From contig NZ_JAPJZH010000003.1 of assembly GCF_027889715.1 (NCBI RefSeq), positions 186,001-250,000 on the forward strand: 64,000 nucleotides of DNA, written 5' to 3'. Made by a program: the position numbers and the translations under genes. Each line of letters opens with the position of its first letter. Positions within the stretch are counted from its first letter, which is position 1. Shown in pieces: positions 51,744 through 60,840 of the stretch. The stretch is from Allohoeflea poritis. GTDB taxonomy: Bacteria > Pseudomonadota > Alphaproteobacteria > Rhizobiales > Rhizobiaceae. Below the pieces are notes generated by a model that was not told the origin of the DNA, made no database searches, and saw only the letters and a program-made list of their open reading frames with translations.

Positions 51744-53003
51744 ACGCACAAGAATAGCGCGGAAATCGTTGACGTTGGTTCCCGTCGGACCCGGCACAAA
51801 GAGCGCATCGATGGCGGCGAAGGCAGACCAGGCGTCATTGTCGGCAAGCAGCGCCGCCGGATCGAGGCCCGCCGCCCGCATGGCCGTCACACTGTCGCCA
51901 TCGGCAAACGCCCCGGCATTGTCTTCCGAACCGTCAATGCCGTCCGTGTCGGCGGCCAACGCGTGAATGCCGTCGAAACCGTCAATATCCATGGCGAAGG
52001 ACAGCAGGAATTCCGTGTTGCGCCCGCCCTTGCCCTTGCCGCGCAGGGTCACCGTCGTCTCACCGCCCGAGAGCAGCACCACAGGTTTTGCAAATGGCCG
52101 GTCGCGCCGGGCAATCTCGCGCGCGATCGCCGCATGCATATGCGCCGATTCCCGCGCCTCGCCCTCGATGGCATCCGAAAGGATGGCGGCACTCAGTCCT
52201 AATGATTTCGCCTTCTCCGCGGCGGCCTCCAGAGAAACGCCCGCAGAAGCGATGACCGCTTGTTCGTGCCCGGCAAGGCGCCGGTCGTCCGGCTGCGGCG
52301 CGGGCGATGCGGCGTTTTCGATGTGAGCCAGGACATTGGCTGGCAGATCGATGGCGTAGCGCTCAATCGCGGTAAGAGCATCCGCAGCGGTGGTCGCATC
52401 GGCGACCGTCGGGCCGGACCCGACATCCGCCGGATTGTCGCCGGGAATATCCGACACGATGAGGCTGACGACCCTGGCCGGGTGCGCTGCTGCCGCGAGC
52501 CTGCCGCCCTTGATGCCCGATATCTGCTTGCGGATCGCATTCATCGCCGAGATCGGCGCGCCGGAAGCCAGCAGGGCCCGATTGACGGCGATCTCGTCTT
52601 CAAGGGTCAGCCCGGGCGCGGGACAGGGCAGCAAAGCGGATGCACCCCCGCAGATCAGCGCAATCACCAGATCATCCCGGGTCAGATTACCGACCGCGTC
52701 CAGAAGGCGCTTCGAACCGGCAAGCCCATTGGCATCGGGCACCGGGTGATCCGCTTCGAGCACCTCAACCGTCTCGCAGGCCGCGCCAAAACCGTAGCGG
52801 GTGACGACAACACCGTCCAGCGGTCCGCCCCAGCTCTTTTCCAGCGCTCTTGCCAACTGCGCGACACCCTTGCCGGCACCAACGATCACCGTACGGCCCC
52901 TGGGTTTCTCAGGCAGATGAGAACGGATCGTTGCTTCCGGATCGGCAGCCGCAATGGCCGCGTCGAACAGTGCGGTGAGAAGCGTGCGCGGATCTTCGGT
53001 CAT
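51741..53003 (-). CDS. Glycerate 2-kinase (MOFRL/DUF4147 family, GckA-like)
   Basis: A 420-residue class II glycerate kinase. The N-terminal part has TVIVGAGKGVAQLARALEK, VLEADHPVPDANGLAGS, VIALICGGASALLPCPAPG and SLIVSDIPGDNPADVGSGPT; the MOFRL domain has VLLSGGETTVTLRGKGKGGRN, AADTDGIDGSEDNAGA and the ending PTGTNVNDFRAILVR. It makes 2-phosphoglycerate from D-glycerate and ATP, feeding glycolysis. Its TAG stop is at the boundary of the MITE (TA of the target duplication). In this cluster it would consume glycerate or a glycerate-like end product of a sugar acid pathway. Confidence 0.92.
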   Translation of the reverse strand: MTEDPRTLLTALFDAAIAAADPEATIRSHLPEKPRGRTVIVGAGKGVAQLARALEKSWGGPLDGVVVTRYGFGAACETVEVLEADHPVPDANGLAGSKRLLDAVGNLTRDDLVIALICGGASALLPCPAPGLTLEDEIAVNRALLASGAPISAMNAIRKQISGIKGGRLAAAAHPARVVSLIVSDIPGDNPADVGSGPTVADATTAADALTAIERYAIDLPANVLAHIENAASPAPQPDDRRLAGHEQAVIASAGVSLEAAAEKAKSLGLSAAILSDAIEGEARESAHMHAAIAREIARRDRPFAKPVVLLSGGETTVTLRGKGKGGRNTEFLLSFAMDIDGFDGIHALAADTDGIDGSEDNAGAFADGDSVTAMRAAGLDPAALLADNDAWSAFAAIDALFVPGPTGTNVNDFRAILVR

Positions 53004-53008
53004 TGGAT

Positions 53009-53320
53009 CTAGAGCTCCAGATCAACCACGATCACGCCGTCAATGCCGCCAACCGTGTGCTCGACGATGCGCGCGCCGGCCGCCTGGTGTTTCTCGTCCA
53101 CGAGATAGGCATCGCGCGCGTTCGCGTCCTCGAAATCGAACCAGAAGGCTTCCCTGAAGCCGCGAATGAGATCAGTCTCGACGGAGACATTGGCACCGGC
53201 ATGGAAGCCGCGCACGCCTTCCAGGTGAGCCTGCAGGCCGGCAAGCGCGTCGAATATGTCCTGTTTCTGCTCGGTGGTGACGTCATCGCGGAATCGAAGC
53301 AAAACGAAGTGGCGGATCAT
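53009..53320 (-). CDS. Dabb (stress-responsive alpha/beta barrel) domain protein
   Basis: A 103-residue Dabb-domain protein: MIRHFVLLRFRDDVTTEQKQ at the start, LEGVRGFHAGANVSVE, FREAFWFDFEDANARDAYLVDEKHQA and VGGIDGVIVVDLEL at the end. Such small dimeric barrels bind hydrophobic or carbonyl compounds; some act as cyclases or lyases, many are of unknown role. It is 5 bp upstream of the glycerate kinase gene and 53 bp after the enoyl-CoA hydratase gene, so it belongs to this operon. Confidence 0.88.
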   Translation of the reverse strand: MIRHFVLLRFRDDVTTEQKQDIFDALAGLQAHLEGVRGFHAGANVSVETDLIRGFREAFWFDFEDANARDAYLVDEKHQAAGARIVEHTVGGIDGVIVVDLEL

Positions 53321-53373
53321 GGCATGGCCCCGGTATCTTGTGTGGGCTTTGGATGGCGAGCAGCCACCGCGGC

Positions 53374-54150
53374 TCAGAATTCAGGCTTCTGTTTCTTGCG
53401 GAAGGCTTCAACGCCCTTTGCCGGCTCGCCCGACTGGCTGACCGCAAGCCCTGCAAGGGTTTCGAGGGCGCTTTCGCGTTCCTCGCCCTCGGCGGCATTG
53501 ATCAGCATCTTGATGGCCGTCGTGGCGGCCGGACCGCGCGACAGGACGGTCGCCGCGATGCTCTCGGCCTTTGCCATCCCCGCGCCCTTTTCGGCAAGGT
53601 GATCGACAATGCCGGCGGCGAGGGCCTGTTCGGCGGACAGAATTTCACCGAAGAGCGCCATGCGCCGCACCGGCCCCGCCCCAAAACGGCGGACCGCGCG
53701 CTGGGTGCCGGACCAGCCGGGTATGATGCCGATGCCGGCTTCCGGCTGTCCGAAGCGTATGTGGTTCTCGGCAATGCGCAGATCGGCCGTCGCGGCAAGC
53801 TCCAGGCCGCCGCCCAGCACGTCGCCGCAAAGAACGGCTATCAGCGGCACGCGCAGGCGCGCCAGCATATTGAAGGCATCATGGCCGCGCCGCAACCAGT
53901 CCCGGGCGAATTCCTCGGGCGTCAGATCGCCCCACGCCTTGATGTCGCCGCCGGCGGAGAAGGCGCGGTCACCCGCAGATGAAAGCAATGCGATCCGAAC
54001 CGAGGCGTCGGAATCGATCTCGAGGCAGATGCGGTGCAACTCCGCGACCATCCCGGCATCCAGTGCATTGAGCTTGTCTGCCCGGTCGATGGTAATGCGC
54101 GCGATGCCGCCGCTATTCGAATAATCTATCAGTGACGATCGATCTGCCAT
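53374..54150 (-). CDS. Enoyl-CoA hydratase/isomerase family protein
   Basis: A 258-residue crotonase-fold enzyme. It has ARITIDRADKLNALDAGMV, the oxyanion-hole pattern AFSAGGDIKAWG, and both catalytic glutamates in their usual places: GGGLELAATADLR and FGQPEAGIGIIPGWSGTQR. It would hydrate an enoyl-CoA. It overlaps the end of the CoA-transferase gene by 22 bp, which is a long overlap and suggests tight coupling. With the transferase it forms an activation and beta-oxidation-like pair. Confidence 0.93.
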   Translation of the reverse strand: MADRSSLIDYSNSGGIARITIDRADKLNALDAGMVAELHRICLEIDSDASVRIALLSSAGDRAFSAGGDIKAWGDLTPEEFARDWLRRGHDAFNMLARLRVPLIAVLCGDVLGGGLELAATADLRIAENHIRFGQPEAGIGIIPGWSGTQRAVRRFGAGPVRRMALFGEILSAEQALAAGIVDHLAEKGAGMAKAESIAATVLSRGPAATTAIKMLINAAEGEERESALETLAGLAVSQSGEPAKGVEAFRKKQKPEF

Positions 54151-55736
54151 GCCCTGCCTCCGGGTTTCAGCTCAAGCCCGAATGGCTCGGGACAAAACAG
54201 GGCTTCATCCATCACTTTGAGGTCCGAGGCAACCTTCAGCGGTATGGCCGCCTGCCCCAGCACATCGCGCTCCAGCTCAATACCGGGCGCGATTTCCGTG
54301 ACGACAAGCCCGTCTTCCGTCAGTTTGAGCACGCAACGCTCGGTGACGTAAGTCACGTCCTGGCCGAGCTCCATGGCGCGCCGGCCGGAGAACGAAATCT
54401 GTTCCACCTCTTCGACGATCTTGGCGATCTTGCCTTCCTTCTCGATAACGAGGCGGCCTTCCGAAACGGCAAGCTTTGCACCGGCATTGAAATAGCCGGA
54501 AAAGACGATGCGGCGTGCGCGCGCCGTGATGTCGACGAAACCACCGGCACCGGCGGTGACGTGCGGCCGCGCGGAGAGTTTTGAGACATTGACCGATCCG
54601 TTGCGATCGATTTGCAGGAACGACAGAAGCGATGCGTCGAAGCCGGCAGCCTGAAAGTAAGTGAACTGATGCGGCGAGGAGACGAATGCCTCGGCATTGG
54701 AGGAACAGCCAAACTTGAAATCGAGCAACGGAACGCCGCCGACGGCGCCCTGCTCGATGACCCAGGTGATTTCGCCGTGCTTTTCCTCCTCAAGCAGGAT
54801 GCGCGGCACATTGGCGGATATGCCGAAGCCGATATTCACCGCCCAACCGGACCGCAATTCCTGAACGACCCGCCGCGCAATGACCTTGGCGACATTGAAT
54901 TCGCCTGTCTTGAAACTGTCCAGCGGCCGGAAGAGCTCGCCCGATATGGCCGGATCGTAACTCGTCGCCGTCGTCTGCAACTGATCCGGCGCCTCGACGA
55001 CGGTGTCCACCAGAATGCCCGGCACGCGAACGTCGTGCGGCTTCAAGGTGCCGGATTTGGCAACGCGCTTGACCTGGGCGATCACCAGCCCGCCGCTGTT
55101 GTGCGCGGCCAGCGCCAGCTCCATGGCGCCCAGATAGGCCCCCTCATGCTCGAAGGTCAGATTGCCGCGTTCATCGGCGGTGCTTGCGCGAATGATCGCC
55201 ACATCCGGTGCGAGCGCCGGAAAATAAAGCCACTCCTCGCCCTCGAATTCCACTTTCCTGACGATGGGCTTATGGCTCGCCGCCTCATTCATGGCGCAGC
55301 CCTCATGCGCCGGATCGACGAATGTGTCGAGGCCGACTTTCGTCAGCACACCCGGCCGCTTGCCGGCTGCTTCGCGCAACATGTCGAAGATTATGCCGCT
55401 CGGCACATTGTAGGCGGCGACCTCATTGTTGCCGAGCATCTGCCAGATCAGCGGCGGCTCGGCGGAAGACGGACCCGACGGATAGGAGCCGCCCAGGATG
55501 GTGGTGATCAGCCCCTTCTTTGCAAGATGATCTATCCCCGGCGTGCCGAACATGTCGCCGGCGGCGATGGGATGAACCATGGTGAGGTCCCTCGGCGCCG
55601 ACTCCGTATCAAACCTTTGGCCGACCGCTTCAAGCACCGCGTCCGGGCAGCAAAGGCCGCTCGATGCATTCACCGCGACGACAGCTCCGCTCTTGATCTG
55701 CCTTGCCGCCTCCGAGGCTCTCCTCACCTTAGACAT
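54129..55736 (-). CDS. Family I acyl-CoA:acetate/3-ketoacid CoA-transferase
   Basis: The 535-residue protein is a fused alpha-beta CoA-transferase of the YdiF/propionate CoA-transferase type. The alpha half has AVNASSGLCCPDAVL and SHKPIVRKVEFEGEEWLYFP; the beta half has WAVNIGFGISANVP and WVIEQGAVGGVPLLDF, in which Glu328 is the expected catalytic residue that forms the glutamyl-CoA thioester (E-x-G-x-x-G-G). It activates a carboxylate using an acyl-CoA donor. It starts the operon and is preceded by the operator motif at 55763. Confidence 0.92.
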   Translation of the reverse strand: MSKVRRASEAARQIKSGAVVAVNASSGLCCPDAVLEAVGQRFDTESAPRDLTMVHPIAAGDMFGTPGIDHLAKKGLITTILGGSYPSGPSSAEPPLIWQMLGNNEVAAYNVPSGIIFDMLREAAGKRPGVLTKVGLDTFVDPAHEGCAMNEAASHKPIVRKVEFEGEEWLYFPALAPDVAIIRASTADERGNLTFEHEGAYLGAMELALAAHNSGGLVIAQVKRVAKSGTLKPHDVRVPGILVDTVVEAPDQLQTTATSYDPAISGELFRPLDSFKTGEFNVAKVIARRVVQELRSGWAVNIGFGISANVPRILLEEEKHGEITWVIEQGAVGGVPLLDFKFGCSSNAEAFVSSPHQFTYFQAAGFDASLLSFLQIDRNGSVNVSKLSARPHVTAGAGGFVDITARARRIVFSGYFNAGAKLAVSEGRLVIEKEGKIAKIVEEVEQISFSGRRAMELGQDVTYVTERCVLKLTEDGLVVTEIAPGIELERDVLGQAAIPLKVASDLKVMDEALFCPEPFGLELKPGGRAWQIDRH

Positions 55737-55762
55737 CGATGTTCTCCGCTGCCCTTAATTAA

Positions 55763-55778
55763 GTAACTAGTTCGTTAA
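55763..55778. promoter_or_regulatory. Third operator copy, upstream of the CoA-transferase operon
   Basis: GTAACTAGTTCGTTAA keeps the left half GTAACTA perfectly and 5 of 7 bases of the right half (TAGTTAC). It lies 27 bp from the CoA-transferase start. Surrounding bases are AT rich (TTAATTAA upstream), as at the copy at 55931. Confidence 0.55.
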
Positions 55779-55930
55779 TTATATGCCCAATTGGGCTTAT
55801 ATTTCAAGCGCCGCCACGGCAGGATTACGCCTAAAATGTTGCGATCGGGTGCAATTTTCAATATTTCCGGCGCCATAGAAAGCGCTATCGCCGGCAAACT
55901 TGCAAAATCGCCAAAAATGCGATTAATTAA

Positions 55931-55946
55931 GTAACTGGTTAGTTTA
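55931..55946. promoter_or_regulatory. Fourth operator copy, upstream of the second aldo/keto reductase
   Basis: GTAACTGGTTAGTTTA keeps 6 of 7 bases in the left half and about 5 of 7 in the right. TTAATTAA precedes this copy as it does the one at 55763. It lies just before the second aldo/keto reductase gene, which is divergent from the CoA-transferase. Confidence 0.55.
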
Positions 55947-55963
55947 TTATGAAAGAACGGACA

Positions 55964-56782
55964 ATGACGGCTTATTTTCAACGAACCCACCAGCGCTCCT
56001 TCGGCACCTATCCCCTGCAGGGAGAGGAACTGAAGCAGGCGCTTGCCCACGCGATCGAGGCTGGATACCGTTCAATCGACACCGCACAAATGTATGAGAA
56101 CGAAGCGGATGTCGGCGAGGCCCTCCAGGAAATCGGCACCCCCAGAAGCGAGCTTTTCATCACCACGAAAGTGCACCCGGACAACTTCACCGAGGAACGG
56201 TTCATCCCCTCCGTCAGGGAAAGCCTGGATAAACTCAAGACCGACTATGTCGATGTCCTGCTGCTGCACTGGCCGCCCATCGGCGGCGATATCGCGCCAT
56301 CGCTGCGACTTCTTGAAGAAGCGCATAAACAAGGTCTTGCGCGCCATATCGGCGTGTCAAACTACACGGCGCAGATGATGCGCGAGGCACGAGACATCAT
56401 TGATGCGCCGCTGGTGACCAACCAGGTGGAGTTTCATCCGCTGCTCAATCAGGACATCCTGCATGCGGCTTCGGTTGAAACCGGCATTCCGCTGTCGTCC
56501 TACTGCTCCGTGGCGCGGGGCGAGGTGTTCAAATATCCGCTTTTCGAAGAACTGGCCGAAGCCTATGGAAAGACCCCCGGACAGATCGTCCTGCGGTGGA
56601 TCCTGCAAAAGGGCGTCTCGATCAACACCATGTCGACCAAACCGCACAATATCCATTCAAATTTCGATGTCATGGACTTCTCGCTTTCGAGCGTCGACAT
56701 GGCGCGCATCGACGCGCTGACGCAAACCGGCATGCGCATTGTCGACGAAAGCCTGGTGCCGTGGGCACCGAAATGGGACTAA
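55964..56782 (+). CDS. Aldo/keto reductase (2,5-diketo-gluconate reductase type)
   Basis: The 272-residue reductase has the tetrad in AGYRSIDTAQMYENEADVGE (Asp, Tyr), ITTKVHPDNF (Lys) and VLLLHWPPIG (His), and a C-terminal IVLRWILQKGVSINTMSTKP for NADPH. It resembles DkgA/DkgB-like enzymes that reduce keto sugars and small aldehydes. I prefer ATG at 55964 to the ATG at 55949, which lies against the operator and has no ribosome site; the difference is five residues. It is divergent from the CoA-transferase and ends 5 bp before MITE copy 2. Confidence 0.88.
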   Translation: MTAYFQRTHQRSFGTYPLQGEELKQALAHAIEAGYRSIDTAQMYENEADVGEALQEIGTPRSELFITTKVHPDNFTEERFIPSVRESLDKLKTDYVDVLLLHWPPIGGDIAPSLRLLEEAHKQGLARHIGVSNYTAQMMREARDIIDAPLVTNQVEFHPLLNQDILHAASVETGIPLSSYCSVARGEVFKYPLFEELAEAYGKTPGQIVLRWILQKGVSINTMSTKPHNIHSNFDVMDFSLSSVDMARIDALTQTGMRIVDESLVPWAPKWD

Positions 56783-56787
56783 ACACC

Positions 56788-57090
56788 TAGAGCAATTCTG
56801 AGTTAGCTTGGAACATTTGATGGTGGAAAATCGGTCCAGTCGGCCAGGCGCGTCGCGCAGCGCGATGTGGTGCATCGGGCAAGCGGCGCAACGACGTCCG
56901 ATGGGCCGATTTTCCCCACCCTGGTAAGGCCTACCGTGTTGAAATTCAGAGATGATCGGGCCGGGCGATTTTGCCCCCTGGCGTCGTTGGCTCGCGCTTG
57001 TGGTGGGTTGGCACCACGACGCGCAATCCGCCTAGCCAGTGACCAAAATCGCCACGGTCAAATGATCCAAGCTAACTCAGAATTGCTCTA
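56788..57090 (-). mobile_element. MITE copy 2 (~300 bp, inverted relative to copy 1)
   Basis: This element has the same ends (GAGCAATTCTGAGTTAGC and complement), is flanked by TA on both sides, and its reverse complement runs along copy 1 with scattered differences. A GGGGGCAAAATCGCCC stretch and a GTGGGTTGGCACCAC-like stretch are shared. It carries no transposase. Together the two copies form a 300-bp inverted repeat bracketing 5 kb. Confidence 0.88.
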
Positions 57091-57093
57091 GCC

Positions 57094-57119
57094 AAAAAAA
57101 ACGGCGGCCCAGGCCGCCG
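57094..57119 (-). terminator. Rho-independent terminator of the alcohol-oxidation operon
   Basis: On the minus strand CGGCGGCC-TG-GGCCGCCG is followed by eight T (the A run at 57094-57101 on the plus strand). It lies 24 bp after the stop of the GMC oxidoreductase gene and is a textbook intrinsic terminator. Confidence 0.88.
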
Positions 57120-57142
57120 AGTTTGTGTCGGGAGGTGACACG

Positions 57143-58744
57143 CTACTGGTTGCCGCGAATCATGTCGCTGGCCTTCTCGGCTATCATGATCGTCGGCGCA
57201 TTGGTGTTTGAGCCGATCAGGCTCGGCATGACGGAACTGTCGCAAATCCGAATTCCATCGAGACCGTGAACGCGCAGTTGCGGATCCACGACCGCCATCT
57301 CGTCCGTGCCCATCTTGCAGGTGCAGGTCGGATGATAGGAGGTGCGTCCATATTGGCGTGCATAGGCCTCGAAATCCGATTGGGTTTTCACGCCGTCGTC
57401 CGGATAGCGGATTGCCTTGATGTATTTCCGCAGGGACGGTTGCTGGAAGATCTCCGTGCTGATTTTCACCCCTTCGACGCTCGTTTTCAGATCGTCCGGT
57501 TCGGCGAGGAAATTCGGATCGACGATCGGCAGCGCCTCAGGATCGGACGAGCGCAACCGCACGGTCCCTCGGCTCTTCGGTCTGACCGTGTATGAATTCA
57601 GGGTGATCCCGGACGAGCCCTTGGGCACGCTCGGCACCCCGGCTTCGGCGCCCGCGCCGGCGAGAAAATGAAACTGCAGATCCGGCACAGCATTGGCTTC
57701 ATCCGCAAACCAGAACGCGCCGCCTTCGACCACGTTCGATGTGACCGGACCGCTGCGGAACAACACATATTCGATCCCCGCCCAAAGTGCCCAGTGCGGC
57801 TTGTTGTACTTGTCGAGACTGTCATGGCCCTTGAGTTCGGCCACGATGTCGATCCCGAAATGGTCATTGAGGTTCTCGCCGACGCCCGGCAGGTCGTGCT
57901 CGACCTTGATCCCGTGTTCCTTCAGATGCGCGGCCGGTCCTACCCCCGACAGCATCATGATCTTCGGGGAACCGATCGCGCCGGCCGCCACCAGCACTTC
58001 GCTTTCGGCGCGGACCGTCTGCTTTTCCTTGCCCTTCGCATAGACGACCCCGGTTGCGCGGCCGGACTCGATGGTAATCCGCAACACCGTGCAGCCGGTC
58101 TCGACCGTCAGGTTCTTGCGATGAAGAACCGGTTTCAAATAGCCGACGGCGGCGGAGCAGCGGCGATAGTTTTTGGTCGTTGTCTGGTAGACCCCGCATC
58201 CGGCCTGGGTTTCACCATTGAAGTCATGGCTGTAGGGAATCCCGTTCTCCTGGCAGGCCTGCACGAAGGCGCGCGTCATGGCCTGCGGATCGGGAATGTT
58301 CGACACACCAAGCGGACCATCGGTGCCGTGCCAGTCGCCCGACAGGATCGTGTTGCCTTCCGAACGCAGAAAATACTGCTGGATATCCTTGAAGGCCCAG
58401 CCGTCGCAGCCCTCTTCCTTGGCCCAGCGGTCATAGTCGACCGGGTTGCCGCGTGTGAACACCTCGGCATTGATGGAGCTGCCGCCGCCGATGACGCGCG
58501 CCTGCGCGTAGGGAATCTCCCGGTTGTTGGCGTGTTTTTGCGGTGCCGTGACGAGGCCCCAGGTATGCGGCCCGGTGGTCATCTTGGCAAAGCCCACCGG
58601 CATGTGGATCAGCGGGTGCCAGTCCTTGCCACCGGATTCGAGCAGTAGCACCCGCACATCCGGATTTTCGCTGAGCCGATTGGCCAGAACGCAGCCGGAG
58701 GAGCCGCCGCCGATGATCACATAGTCATAAGCGGACGCCGCCAT
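57143..58744 (-). CDS. GMC-family FAD oxidoreductase (choline-dehydrogenase-like)
   Basis: A 533-residue GMC enzyme with the FAD motif [19 protein letters not shown], the GMC signatures [19 protein letters not shown] and [15 protein letters not shown] (signature 2), and the catalytic His in [11 protein letters not shown] with the late [13 protein letters not shown]. It oxidises a primary or secondary alcohol with a quinone or other acceptor, as choline or polyethylene-glycol dehydrogenases do. ATG at 58744 overlaps the aldehyde dehydrogenase stop by one base, so alcohol and aldehyde steps are coupled. Substrate unknown. Confidence 0.92.
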   Translation of the reverse strand: MAASAYDYVIIGGGSSGCVLANRLSENPDVRVLLLESGGKDWHPLIHMPVGFAKMTTGPHTWGLVTAPQKHANNREIPYAQARVIGGGSSINAEVFTRGNPVDYDRWAKEEGCDGWAFKDIQQYFLRSEGNTILSGDWHGTDGPLGVSNIPDPQAMTRAFVQACQENGIPYSHDFNGETQAGCGVYQTTTKNYRRCSAAVGYLKPVLHRKNLTVETGCTVLRITIESGRATGVVYAKGKEKQTVRAESEVLVAAGAIGSPKIMMLSGVGPAAHLKEHGIKVEHDLPGVGENLNDHFGIDIVAELKGHDSLDKYNKPHWALWAGIEYVLFRSGPVTSNVVEGGAFWFADEANAVPDLQFHFLAGAGAEAGVPSVPKGSSGITLNSYTVRPKSRGTVRLRSSDPEALPIVDPNFLAEPDDLKTSVEGVKISTEIFQQPSLRKYIKAIRYPDDGVKTQSDFEAYARQYGRTSYHPTCTCKMGTDEMAVVDPQLRVHGLDGIRICDSSVMPSLIGSNTNAPTIMIAEKASDMIRGNQ

Positions 58745-60246
58745 CACTCTACCCATGGAGACCGCTTGCCGATCTCGATATGCACGGACTTGATCTGAGT
58801 GTATTCCTCGACGCCATAGATACCCGCCTCGCGGCCCCAGCCCGACTGTTTGAAACCGCCGATCGGCAGTTCCGGACCGCCGGACAGTGTCGTGTTCACC
58901 CAGAACCGGCCCGCCTGCACCCGACGCGTCACCGTCAGCGCCTTGTCGATGTTTTTCGTCCAGACGCTGGCGGCAAGACCGTATTCGGTGTCGTTGGCAA
59001 TGTCGATGGCCTGCTCCACGGTGTCGAAGGGCATGACCGTCAGGACCGGGCCGAAAATCTCTTCCCGGGCAATGGCCATATCGCGCGTGACATTGCCGAA
59101 CAGCGTCGGTGCAATGTACTGACCGCGCCCGAAATCCAGTTGTTCGCCGCCGTGCAGCAGGGTTGCCCCTTCCGACTGCCCCTTTTCGATATAGCCCATG
59201 ATTGTTGCGTTCTGTGCGTCCGTGGTGATCGCGCCGACCTGGGTCGCCTCGTCGAGCGGATCGCCCACCCTGACCTTCTTGAACTTTTCGGCCACCATGT
59301 CGGCAAATTGGTCGGCCACCGATCGCTCGACAATCAGACGGGATCCCGAGACGCAGCACTGGCCGGTATTGAACCCGATACCGAAGGCAACACCATCAGC
59401 AGCATCTTCGAGATCGGCATCGGCAAAAACGATTTGCGGATTCTTGCCGCCCAGTTCGAGGCCCAGCTTCTTGAAGTTGGTCCGCCCGGACGCTTCGACA
59501 ACGCGCCGGCCCACCGCCGTCGAGCCGGTAAAGGACAGCATGTCCACATGGTCGTGCTCGATCAGGCCCTGACCGATGGTGCTGCCGGATCCTGTGACGA
59601 CGTTCATCACCCCGTCGGGAAGCCCGGCGTCGTGCAAAATTTCCGCCAGCATCAAGGTGGTTACCGAGGTTACTTCGGACGGCTTGGCAACGATGGTACA
59701 TCCCGCCGCAAGAATATAGGGCACACGCTCGCAAAGGATCAGGAACGGAAAGTTCCATGGTGTGATGAGGCCGACAACGCCGACCGGTTCGCGTGTGACC
59801 ACGCCGAACATGCCGTCACCGAGATTGTTGAAACTGTCGCCGTGGATGGCGCGGGCGAGCCCGCTGGCATATTCGAACATGCCGATGCAGCCGCCGACTT
59901 CCGCCCTCGCCTGGCTGATCGGCTTGCCGTTTTCCAGCGTTTCCCAATAGGCGATCTCTTCGGCGCGCGTGCGGATGCCCTCCGCGGTTTTCAGAAGGAC
60001 CGCGGCGCGGTCGGCACCGGACAGACCGGACCAGCGCCGGTCATCGAAGGCGCGCCGGGCCGAGGCAACGGCCATGTCCAGATCTGCCTCGGTGCATTTG
60101 GGAATGCGGCTCACCGGCACGTTATGACCGGGCGAGTTGCGTTCAAAGACGTCGCGGTCGCCCGCACCGATCCAGCCGCCGTCGACAAAAAAACCGAATT
60201 CGCGCGGTGTTTTTGGCAGGGAGAGATCTATCGTGGGTTTATCCAT
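58744..60246 (-). CDS. NAD-dependent aldehyde dehydrogenase (non-acylating)
   Basis: The 500-residue ALDH has ITPWNFPFLILCERV, LSFTGSTAVGRRVV, the general-base Glu in KLGLELGGKNPQIVFAD, the catalytic Cys in FNTGQCCVSGSRL and EIFGPVLTVMPF, as in betaine-aldehyde and related dehydrogenases. Unlike the protein at 776-2155 it carries the E-L-G-G motif of hydrolytic enzymes, so it makes a free acid. It is paired with the GMC oxidoreductase and sits 18 bp after the cupin gene. Confidence 0.93.
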   Translation of the reverse strand: MDKPTIDLSLPKTPREFGFFVDGGWIGAGDRDVFERNSPGHNVPVSRIPKCTEADLDMAVASARRAFDDRRWSGLSGADRAAVLLKTAEGIRTRAEEIAYWETLENGKPISQARAEVGGCIGMFEYASGLARAIHGDSFNNLGDGMFGVVTREPVGVVGLITPWNFPFLILCERVPYILAAGCTIVAKPSEVTSVTTLMLAEILHDAGLPDGVMNVVTGSGSTIGQGLIEHDHVDMLSFTGSTAVGRRVVEASGRTNFKKLGLELGGKNPQIVFADADLEDAADGVAFGIGFNTGQCCVSGSRLIVERSVADQFADMVAEKFKKVRVGDPLDEATQVGAITTDAQNATIMGYIEKGQSEGATLLHGGEQLDFGRGQYIAPTLFGNVTRDMAIAREEIFGPVLTVMPFDTVEQAIDIANDTEYGLAASVWTKNIDKALTVTRRVQAGRFWVNTTLSGGPELPIGGFKQSGWGREAGIYGVEEYTQIKSVHIEIGKRSPWVE

Positions 60247-60264
60247 AGCCTGTTGCTCCGTTGA

Positions 60265-60831
60265 TCAGCCGCTGACGTCCAACCCGTCGCGATAGTCGTT
60301 CCAGCCTCCATCCACCGAGGACGGTGCATCGTGCCATTGGTGCATGGCTTCGCCCGTGACAGGATCCTTGTCGGGGATAGGCAGCATCATGATCCGCTTG
60401 GCCGCCTGGTAAAACAGTTCGGGCGTCAGGTAGGCCTCCTGAATGTTGTCCCAGTCGCGCCCGCCGGCATAACCGCCGACCATGAGGATATCGTCCGAGT
60501 GCCCGACCATCTCATGGCTGACACCGGCCGGCATGACAATGACATCGCCGGCGTCGATGCGCACCCGGGACCAGCCTTCCACAGACAGGTTGAACTCCAT
60601 CCATCCTGAAGCACACCCAAGGCATTCGTGCGAGGTCGAGTGAAAATGCGGATATTCATAGATACCCGGATATTCCCAGTTGTTGCCCCAGCCGTTTTTG
60701 CGGAACCTGGCCTTGATGGCATCAGCCCCGCCGCCTGGTATGCCGCCCCGGTGAATGAGCAGCGGAAAGCGGCTGTTGGGAATCATGCCTTCCGGCTTTG
60801 AAGTATAGGCTTCAGTGGTCATCACGGTCAC
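60265..60831 (-). CDS. Cupin-domain protein
   Basis: A 188-residue single-cupin protein. Motif 1 is EYPHFHSTSHECLGCASGWMEF (H-x-H and the later Glu-like position), and motif 2 is DAGDVIVMPAGVSHEMVG with a His. A metal site is therefore probable. Proteins of this size (YjlB-like) act as isomerases or sensors; none is certain. Its place between the dehydrogenases suggests a role on a sugar or on an aldehyde intermediate. The operon runs from the right edge of the window to here with small gaps. Confidence 0.82.
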   Translation of the reverse strand: MTVMTTEAYTSKPEGMIPNSRFPLLIHRGGIPGGGADAIKARFRKNGWGNNWEYPGIYEYPHFHSTSHECLGCASGWMEFNLSVEGWSRVRIDAGDVIVMPAGVSHEMVGHSDDILMVGGYAGGRDWDNIQEAYLTPELFYQAAKRIMMLPIPDKDPVTGEAMHQWHDAPSSVDGGWNDYRDGLDVSG

Positions 60832-60840
60832 TCCATTCGT

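Noticed and set aside
51506-51757. Small open frames inside the two MITE copies
   Set aside because: They differ between copies, have no ribosome sites and reflect the repeat sequence only.
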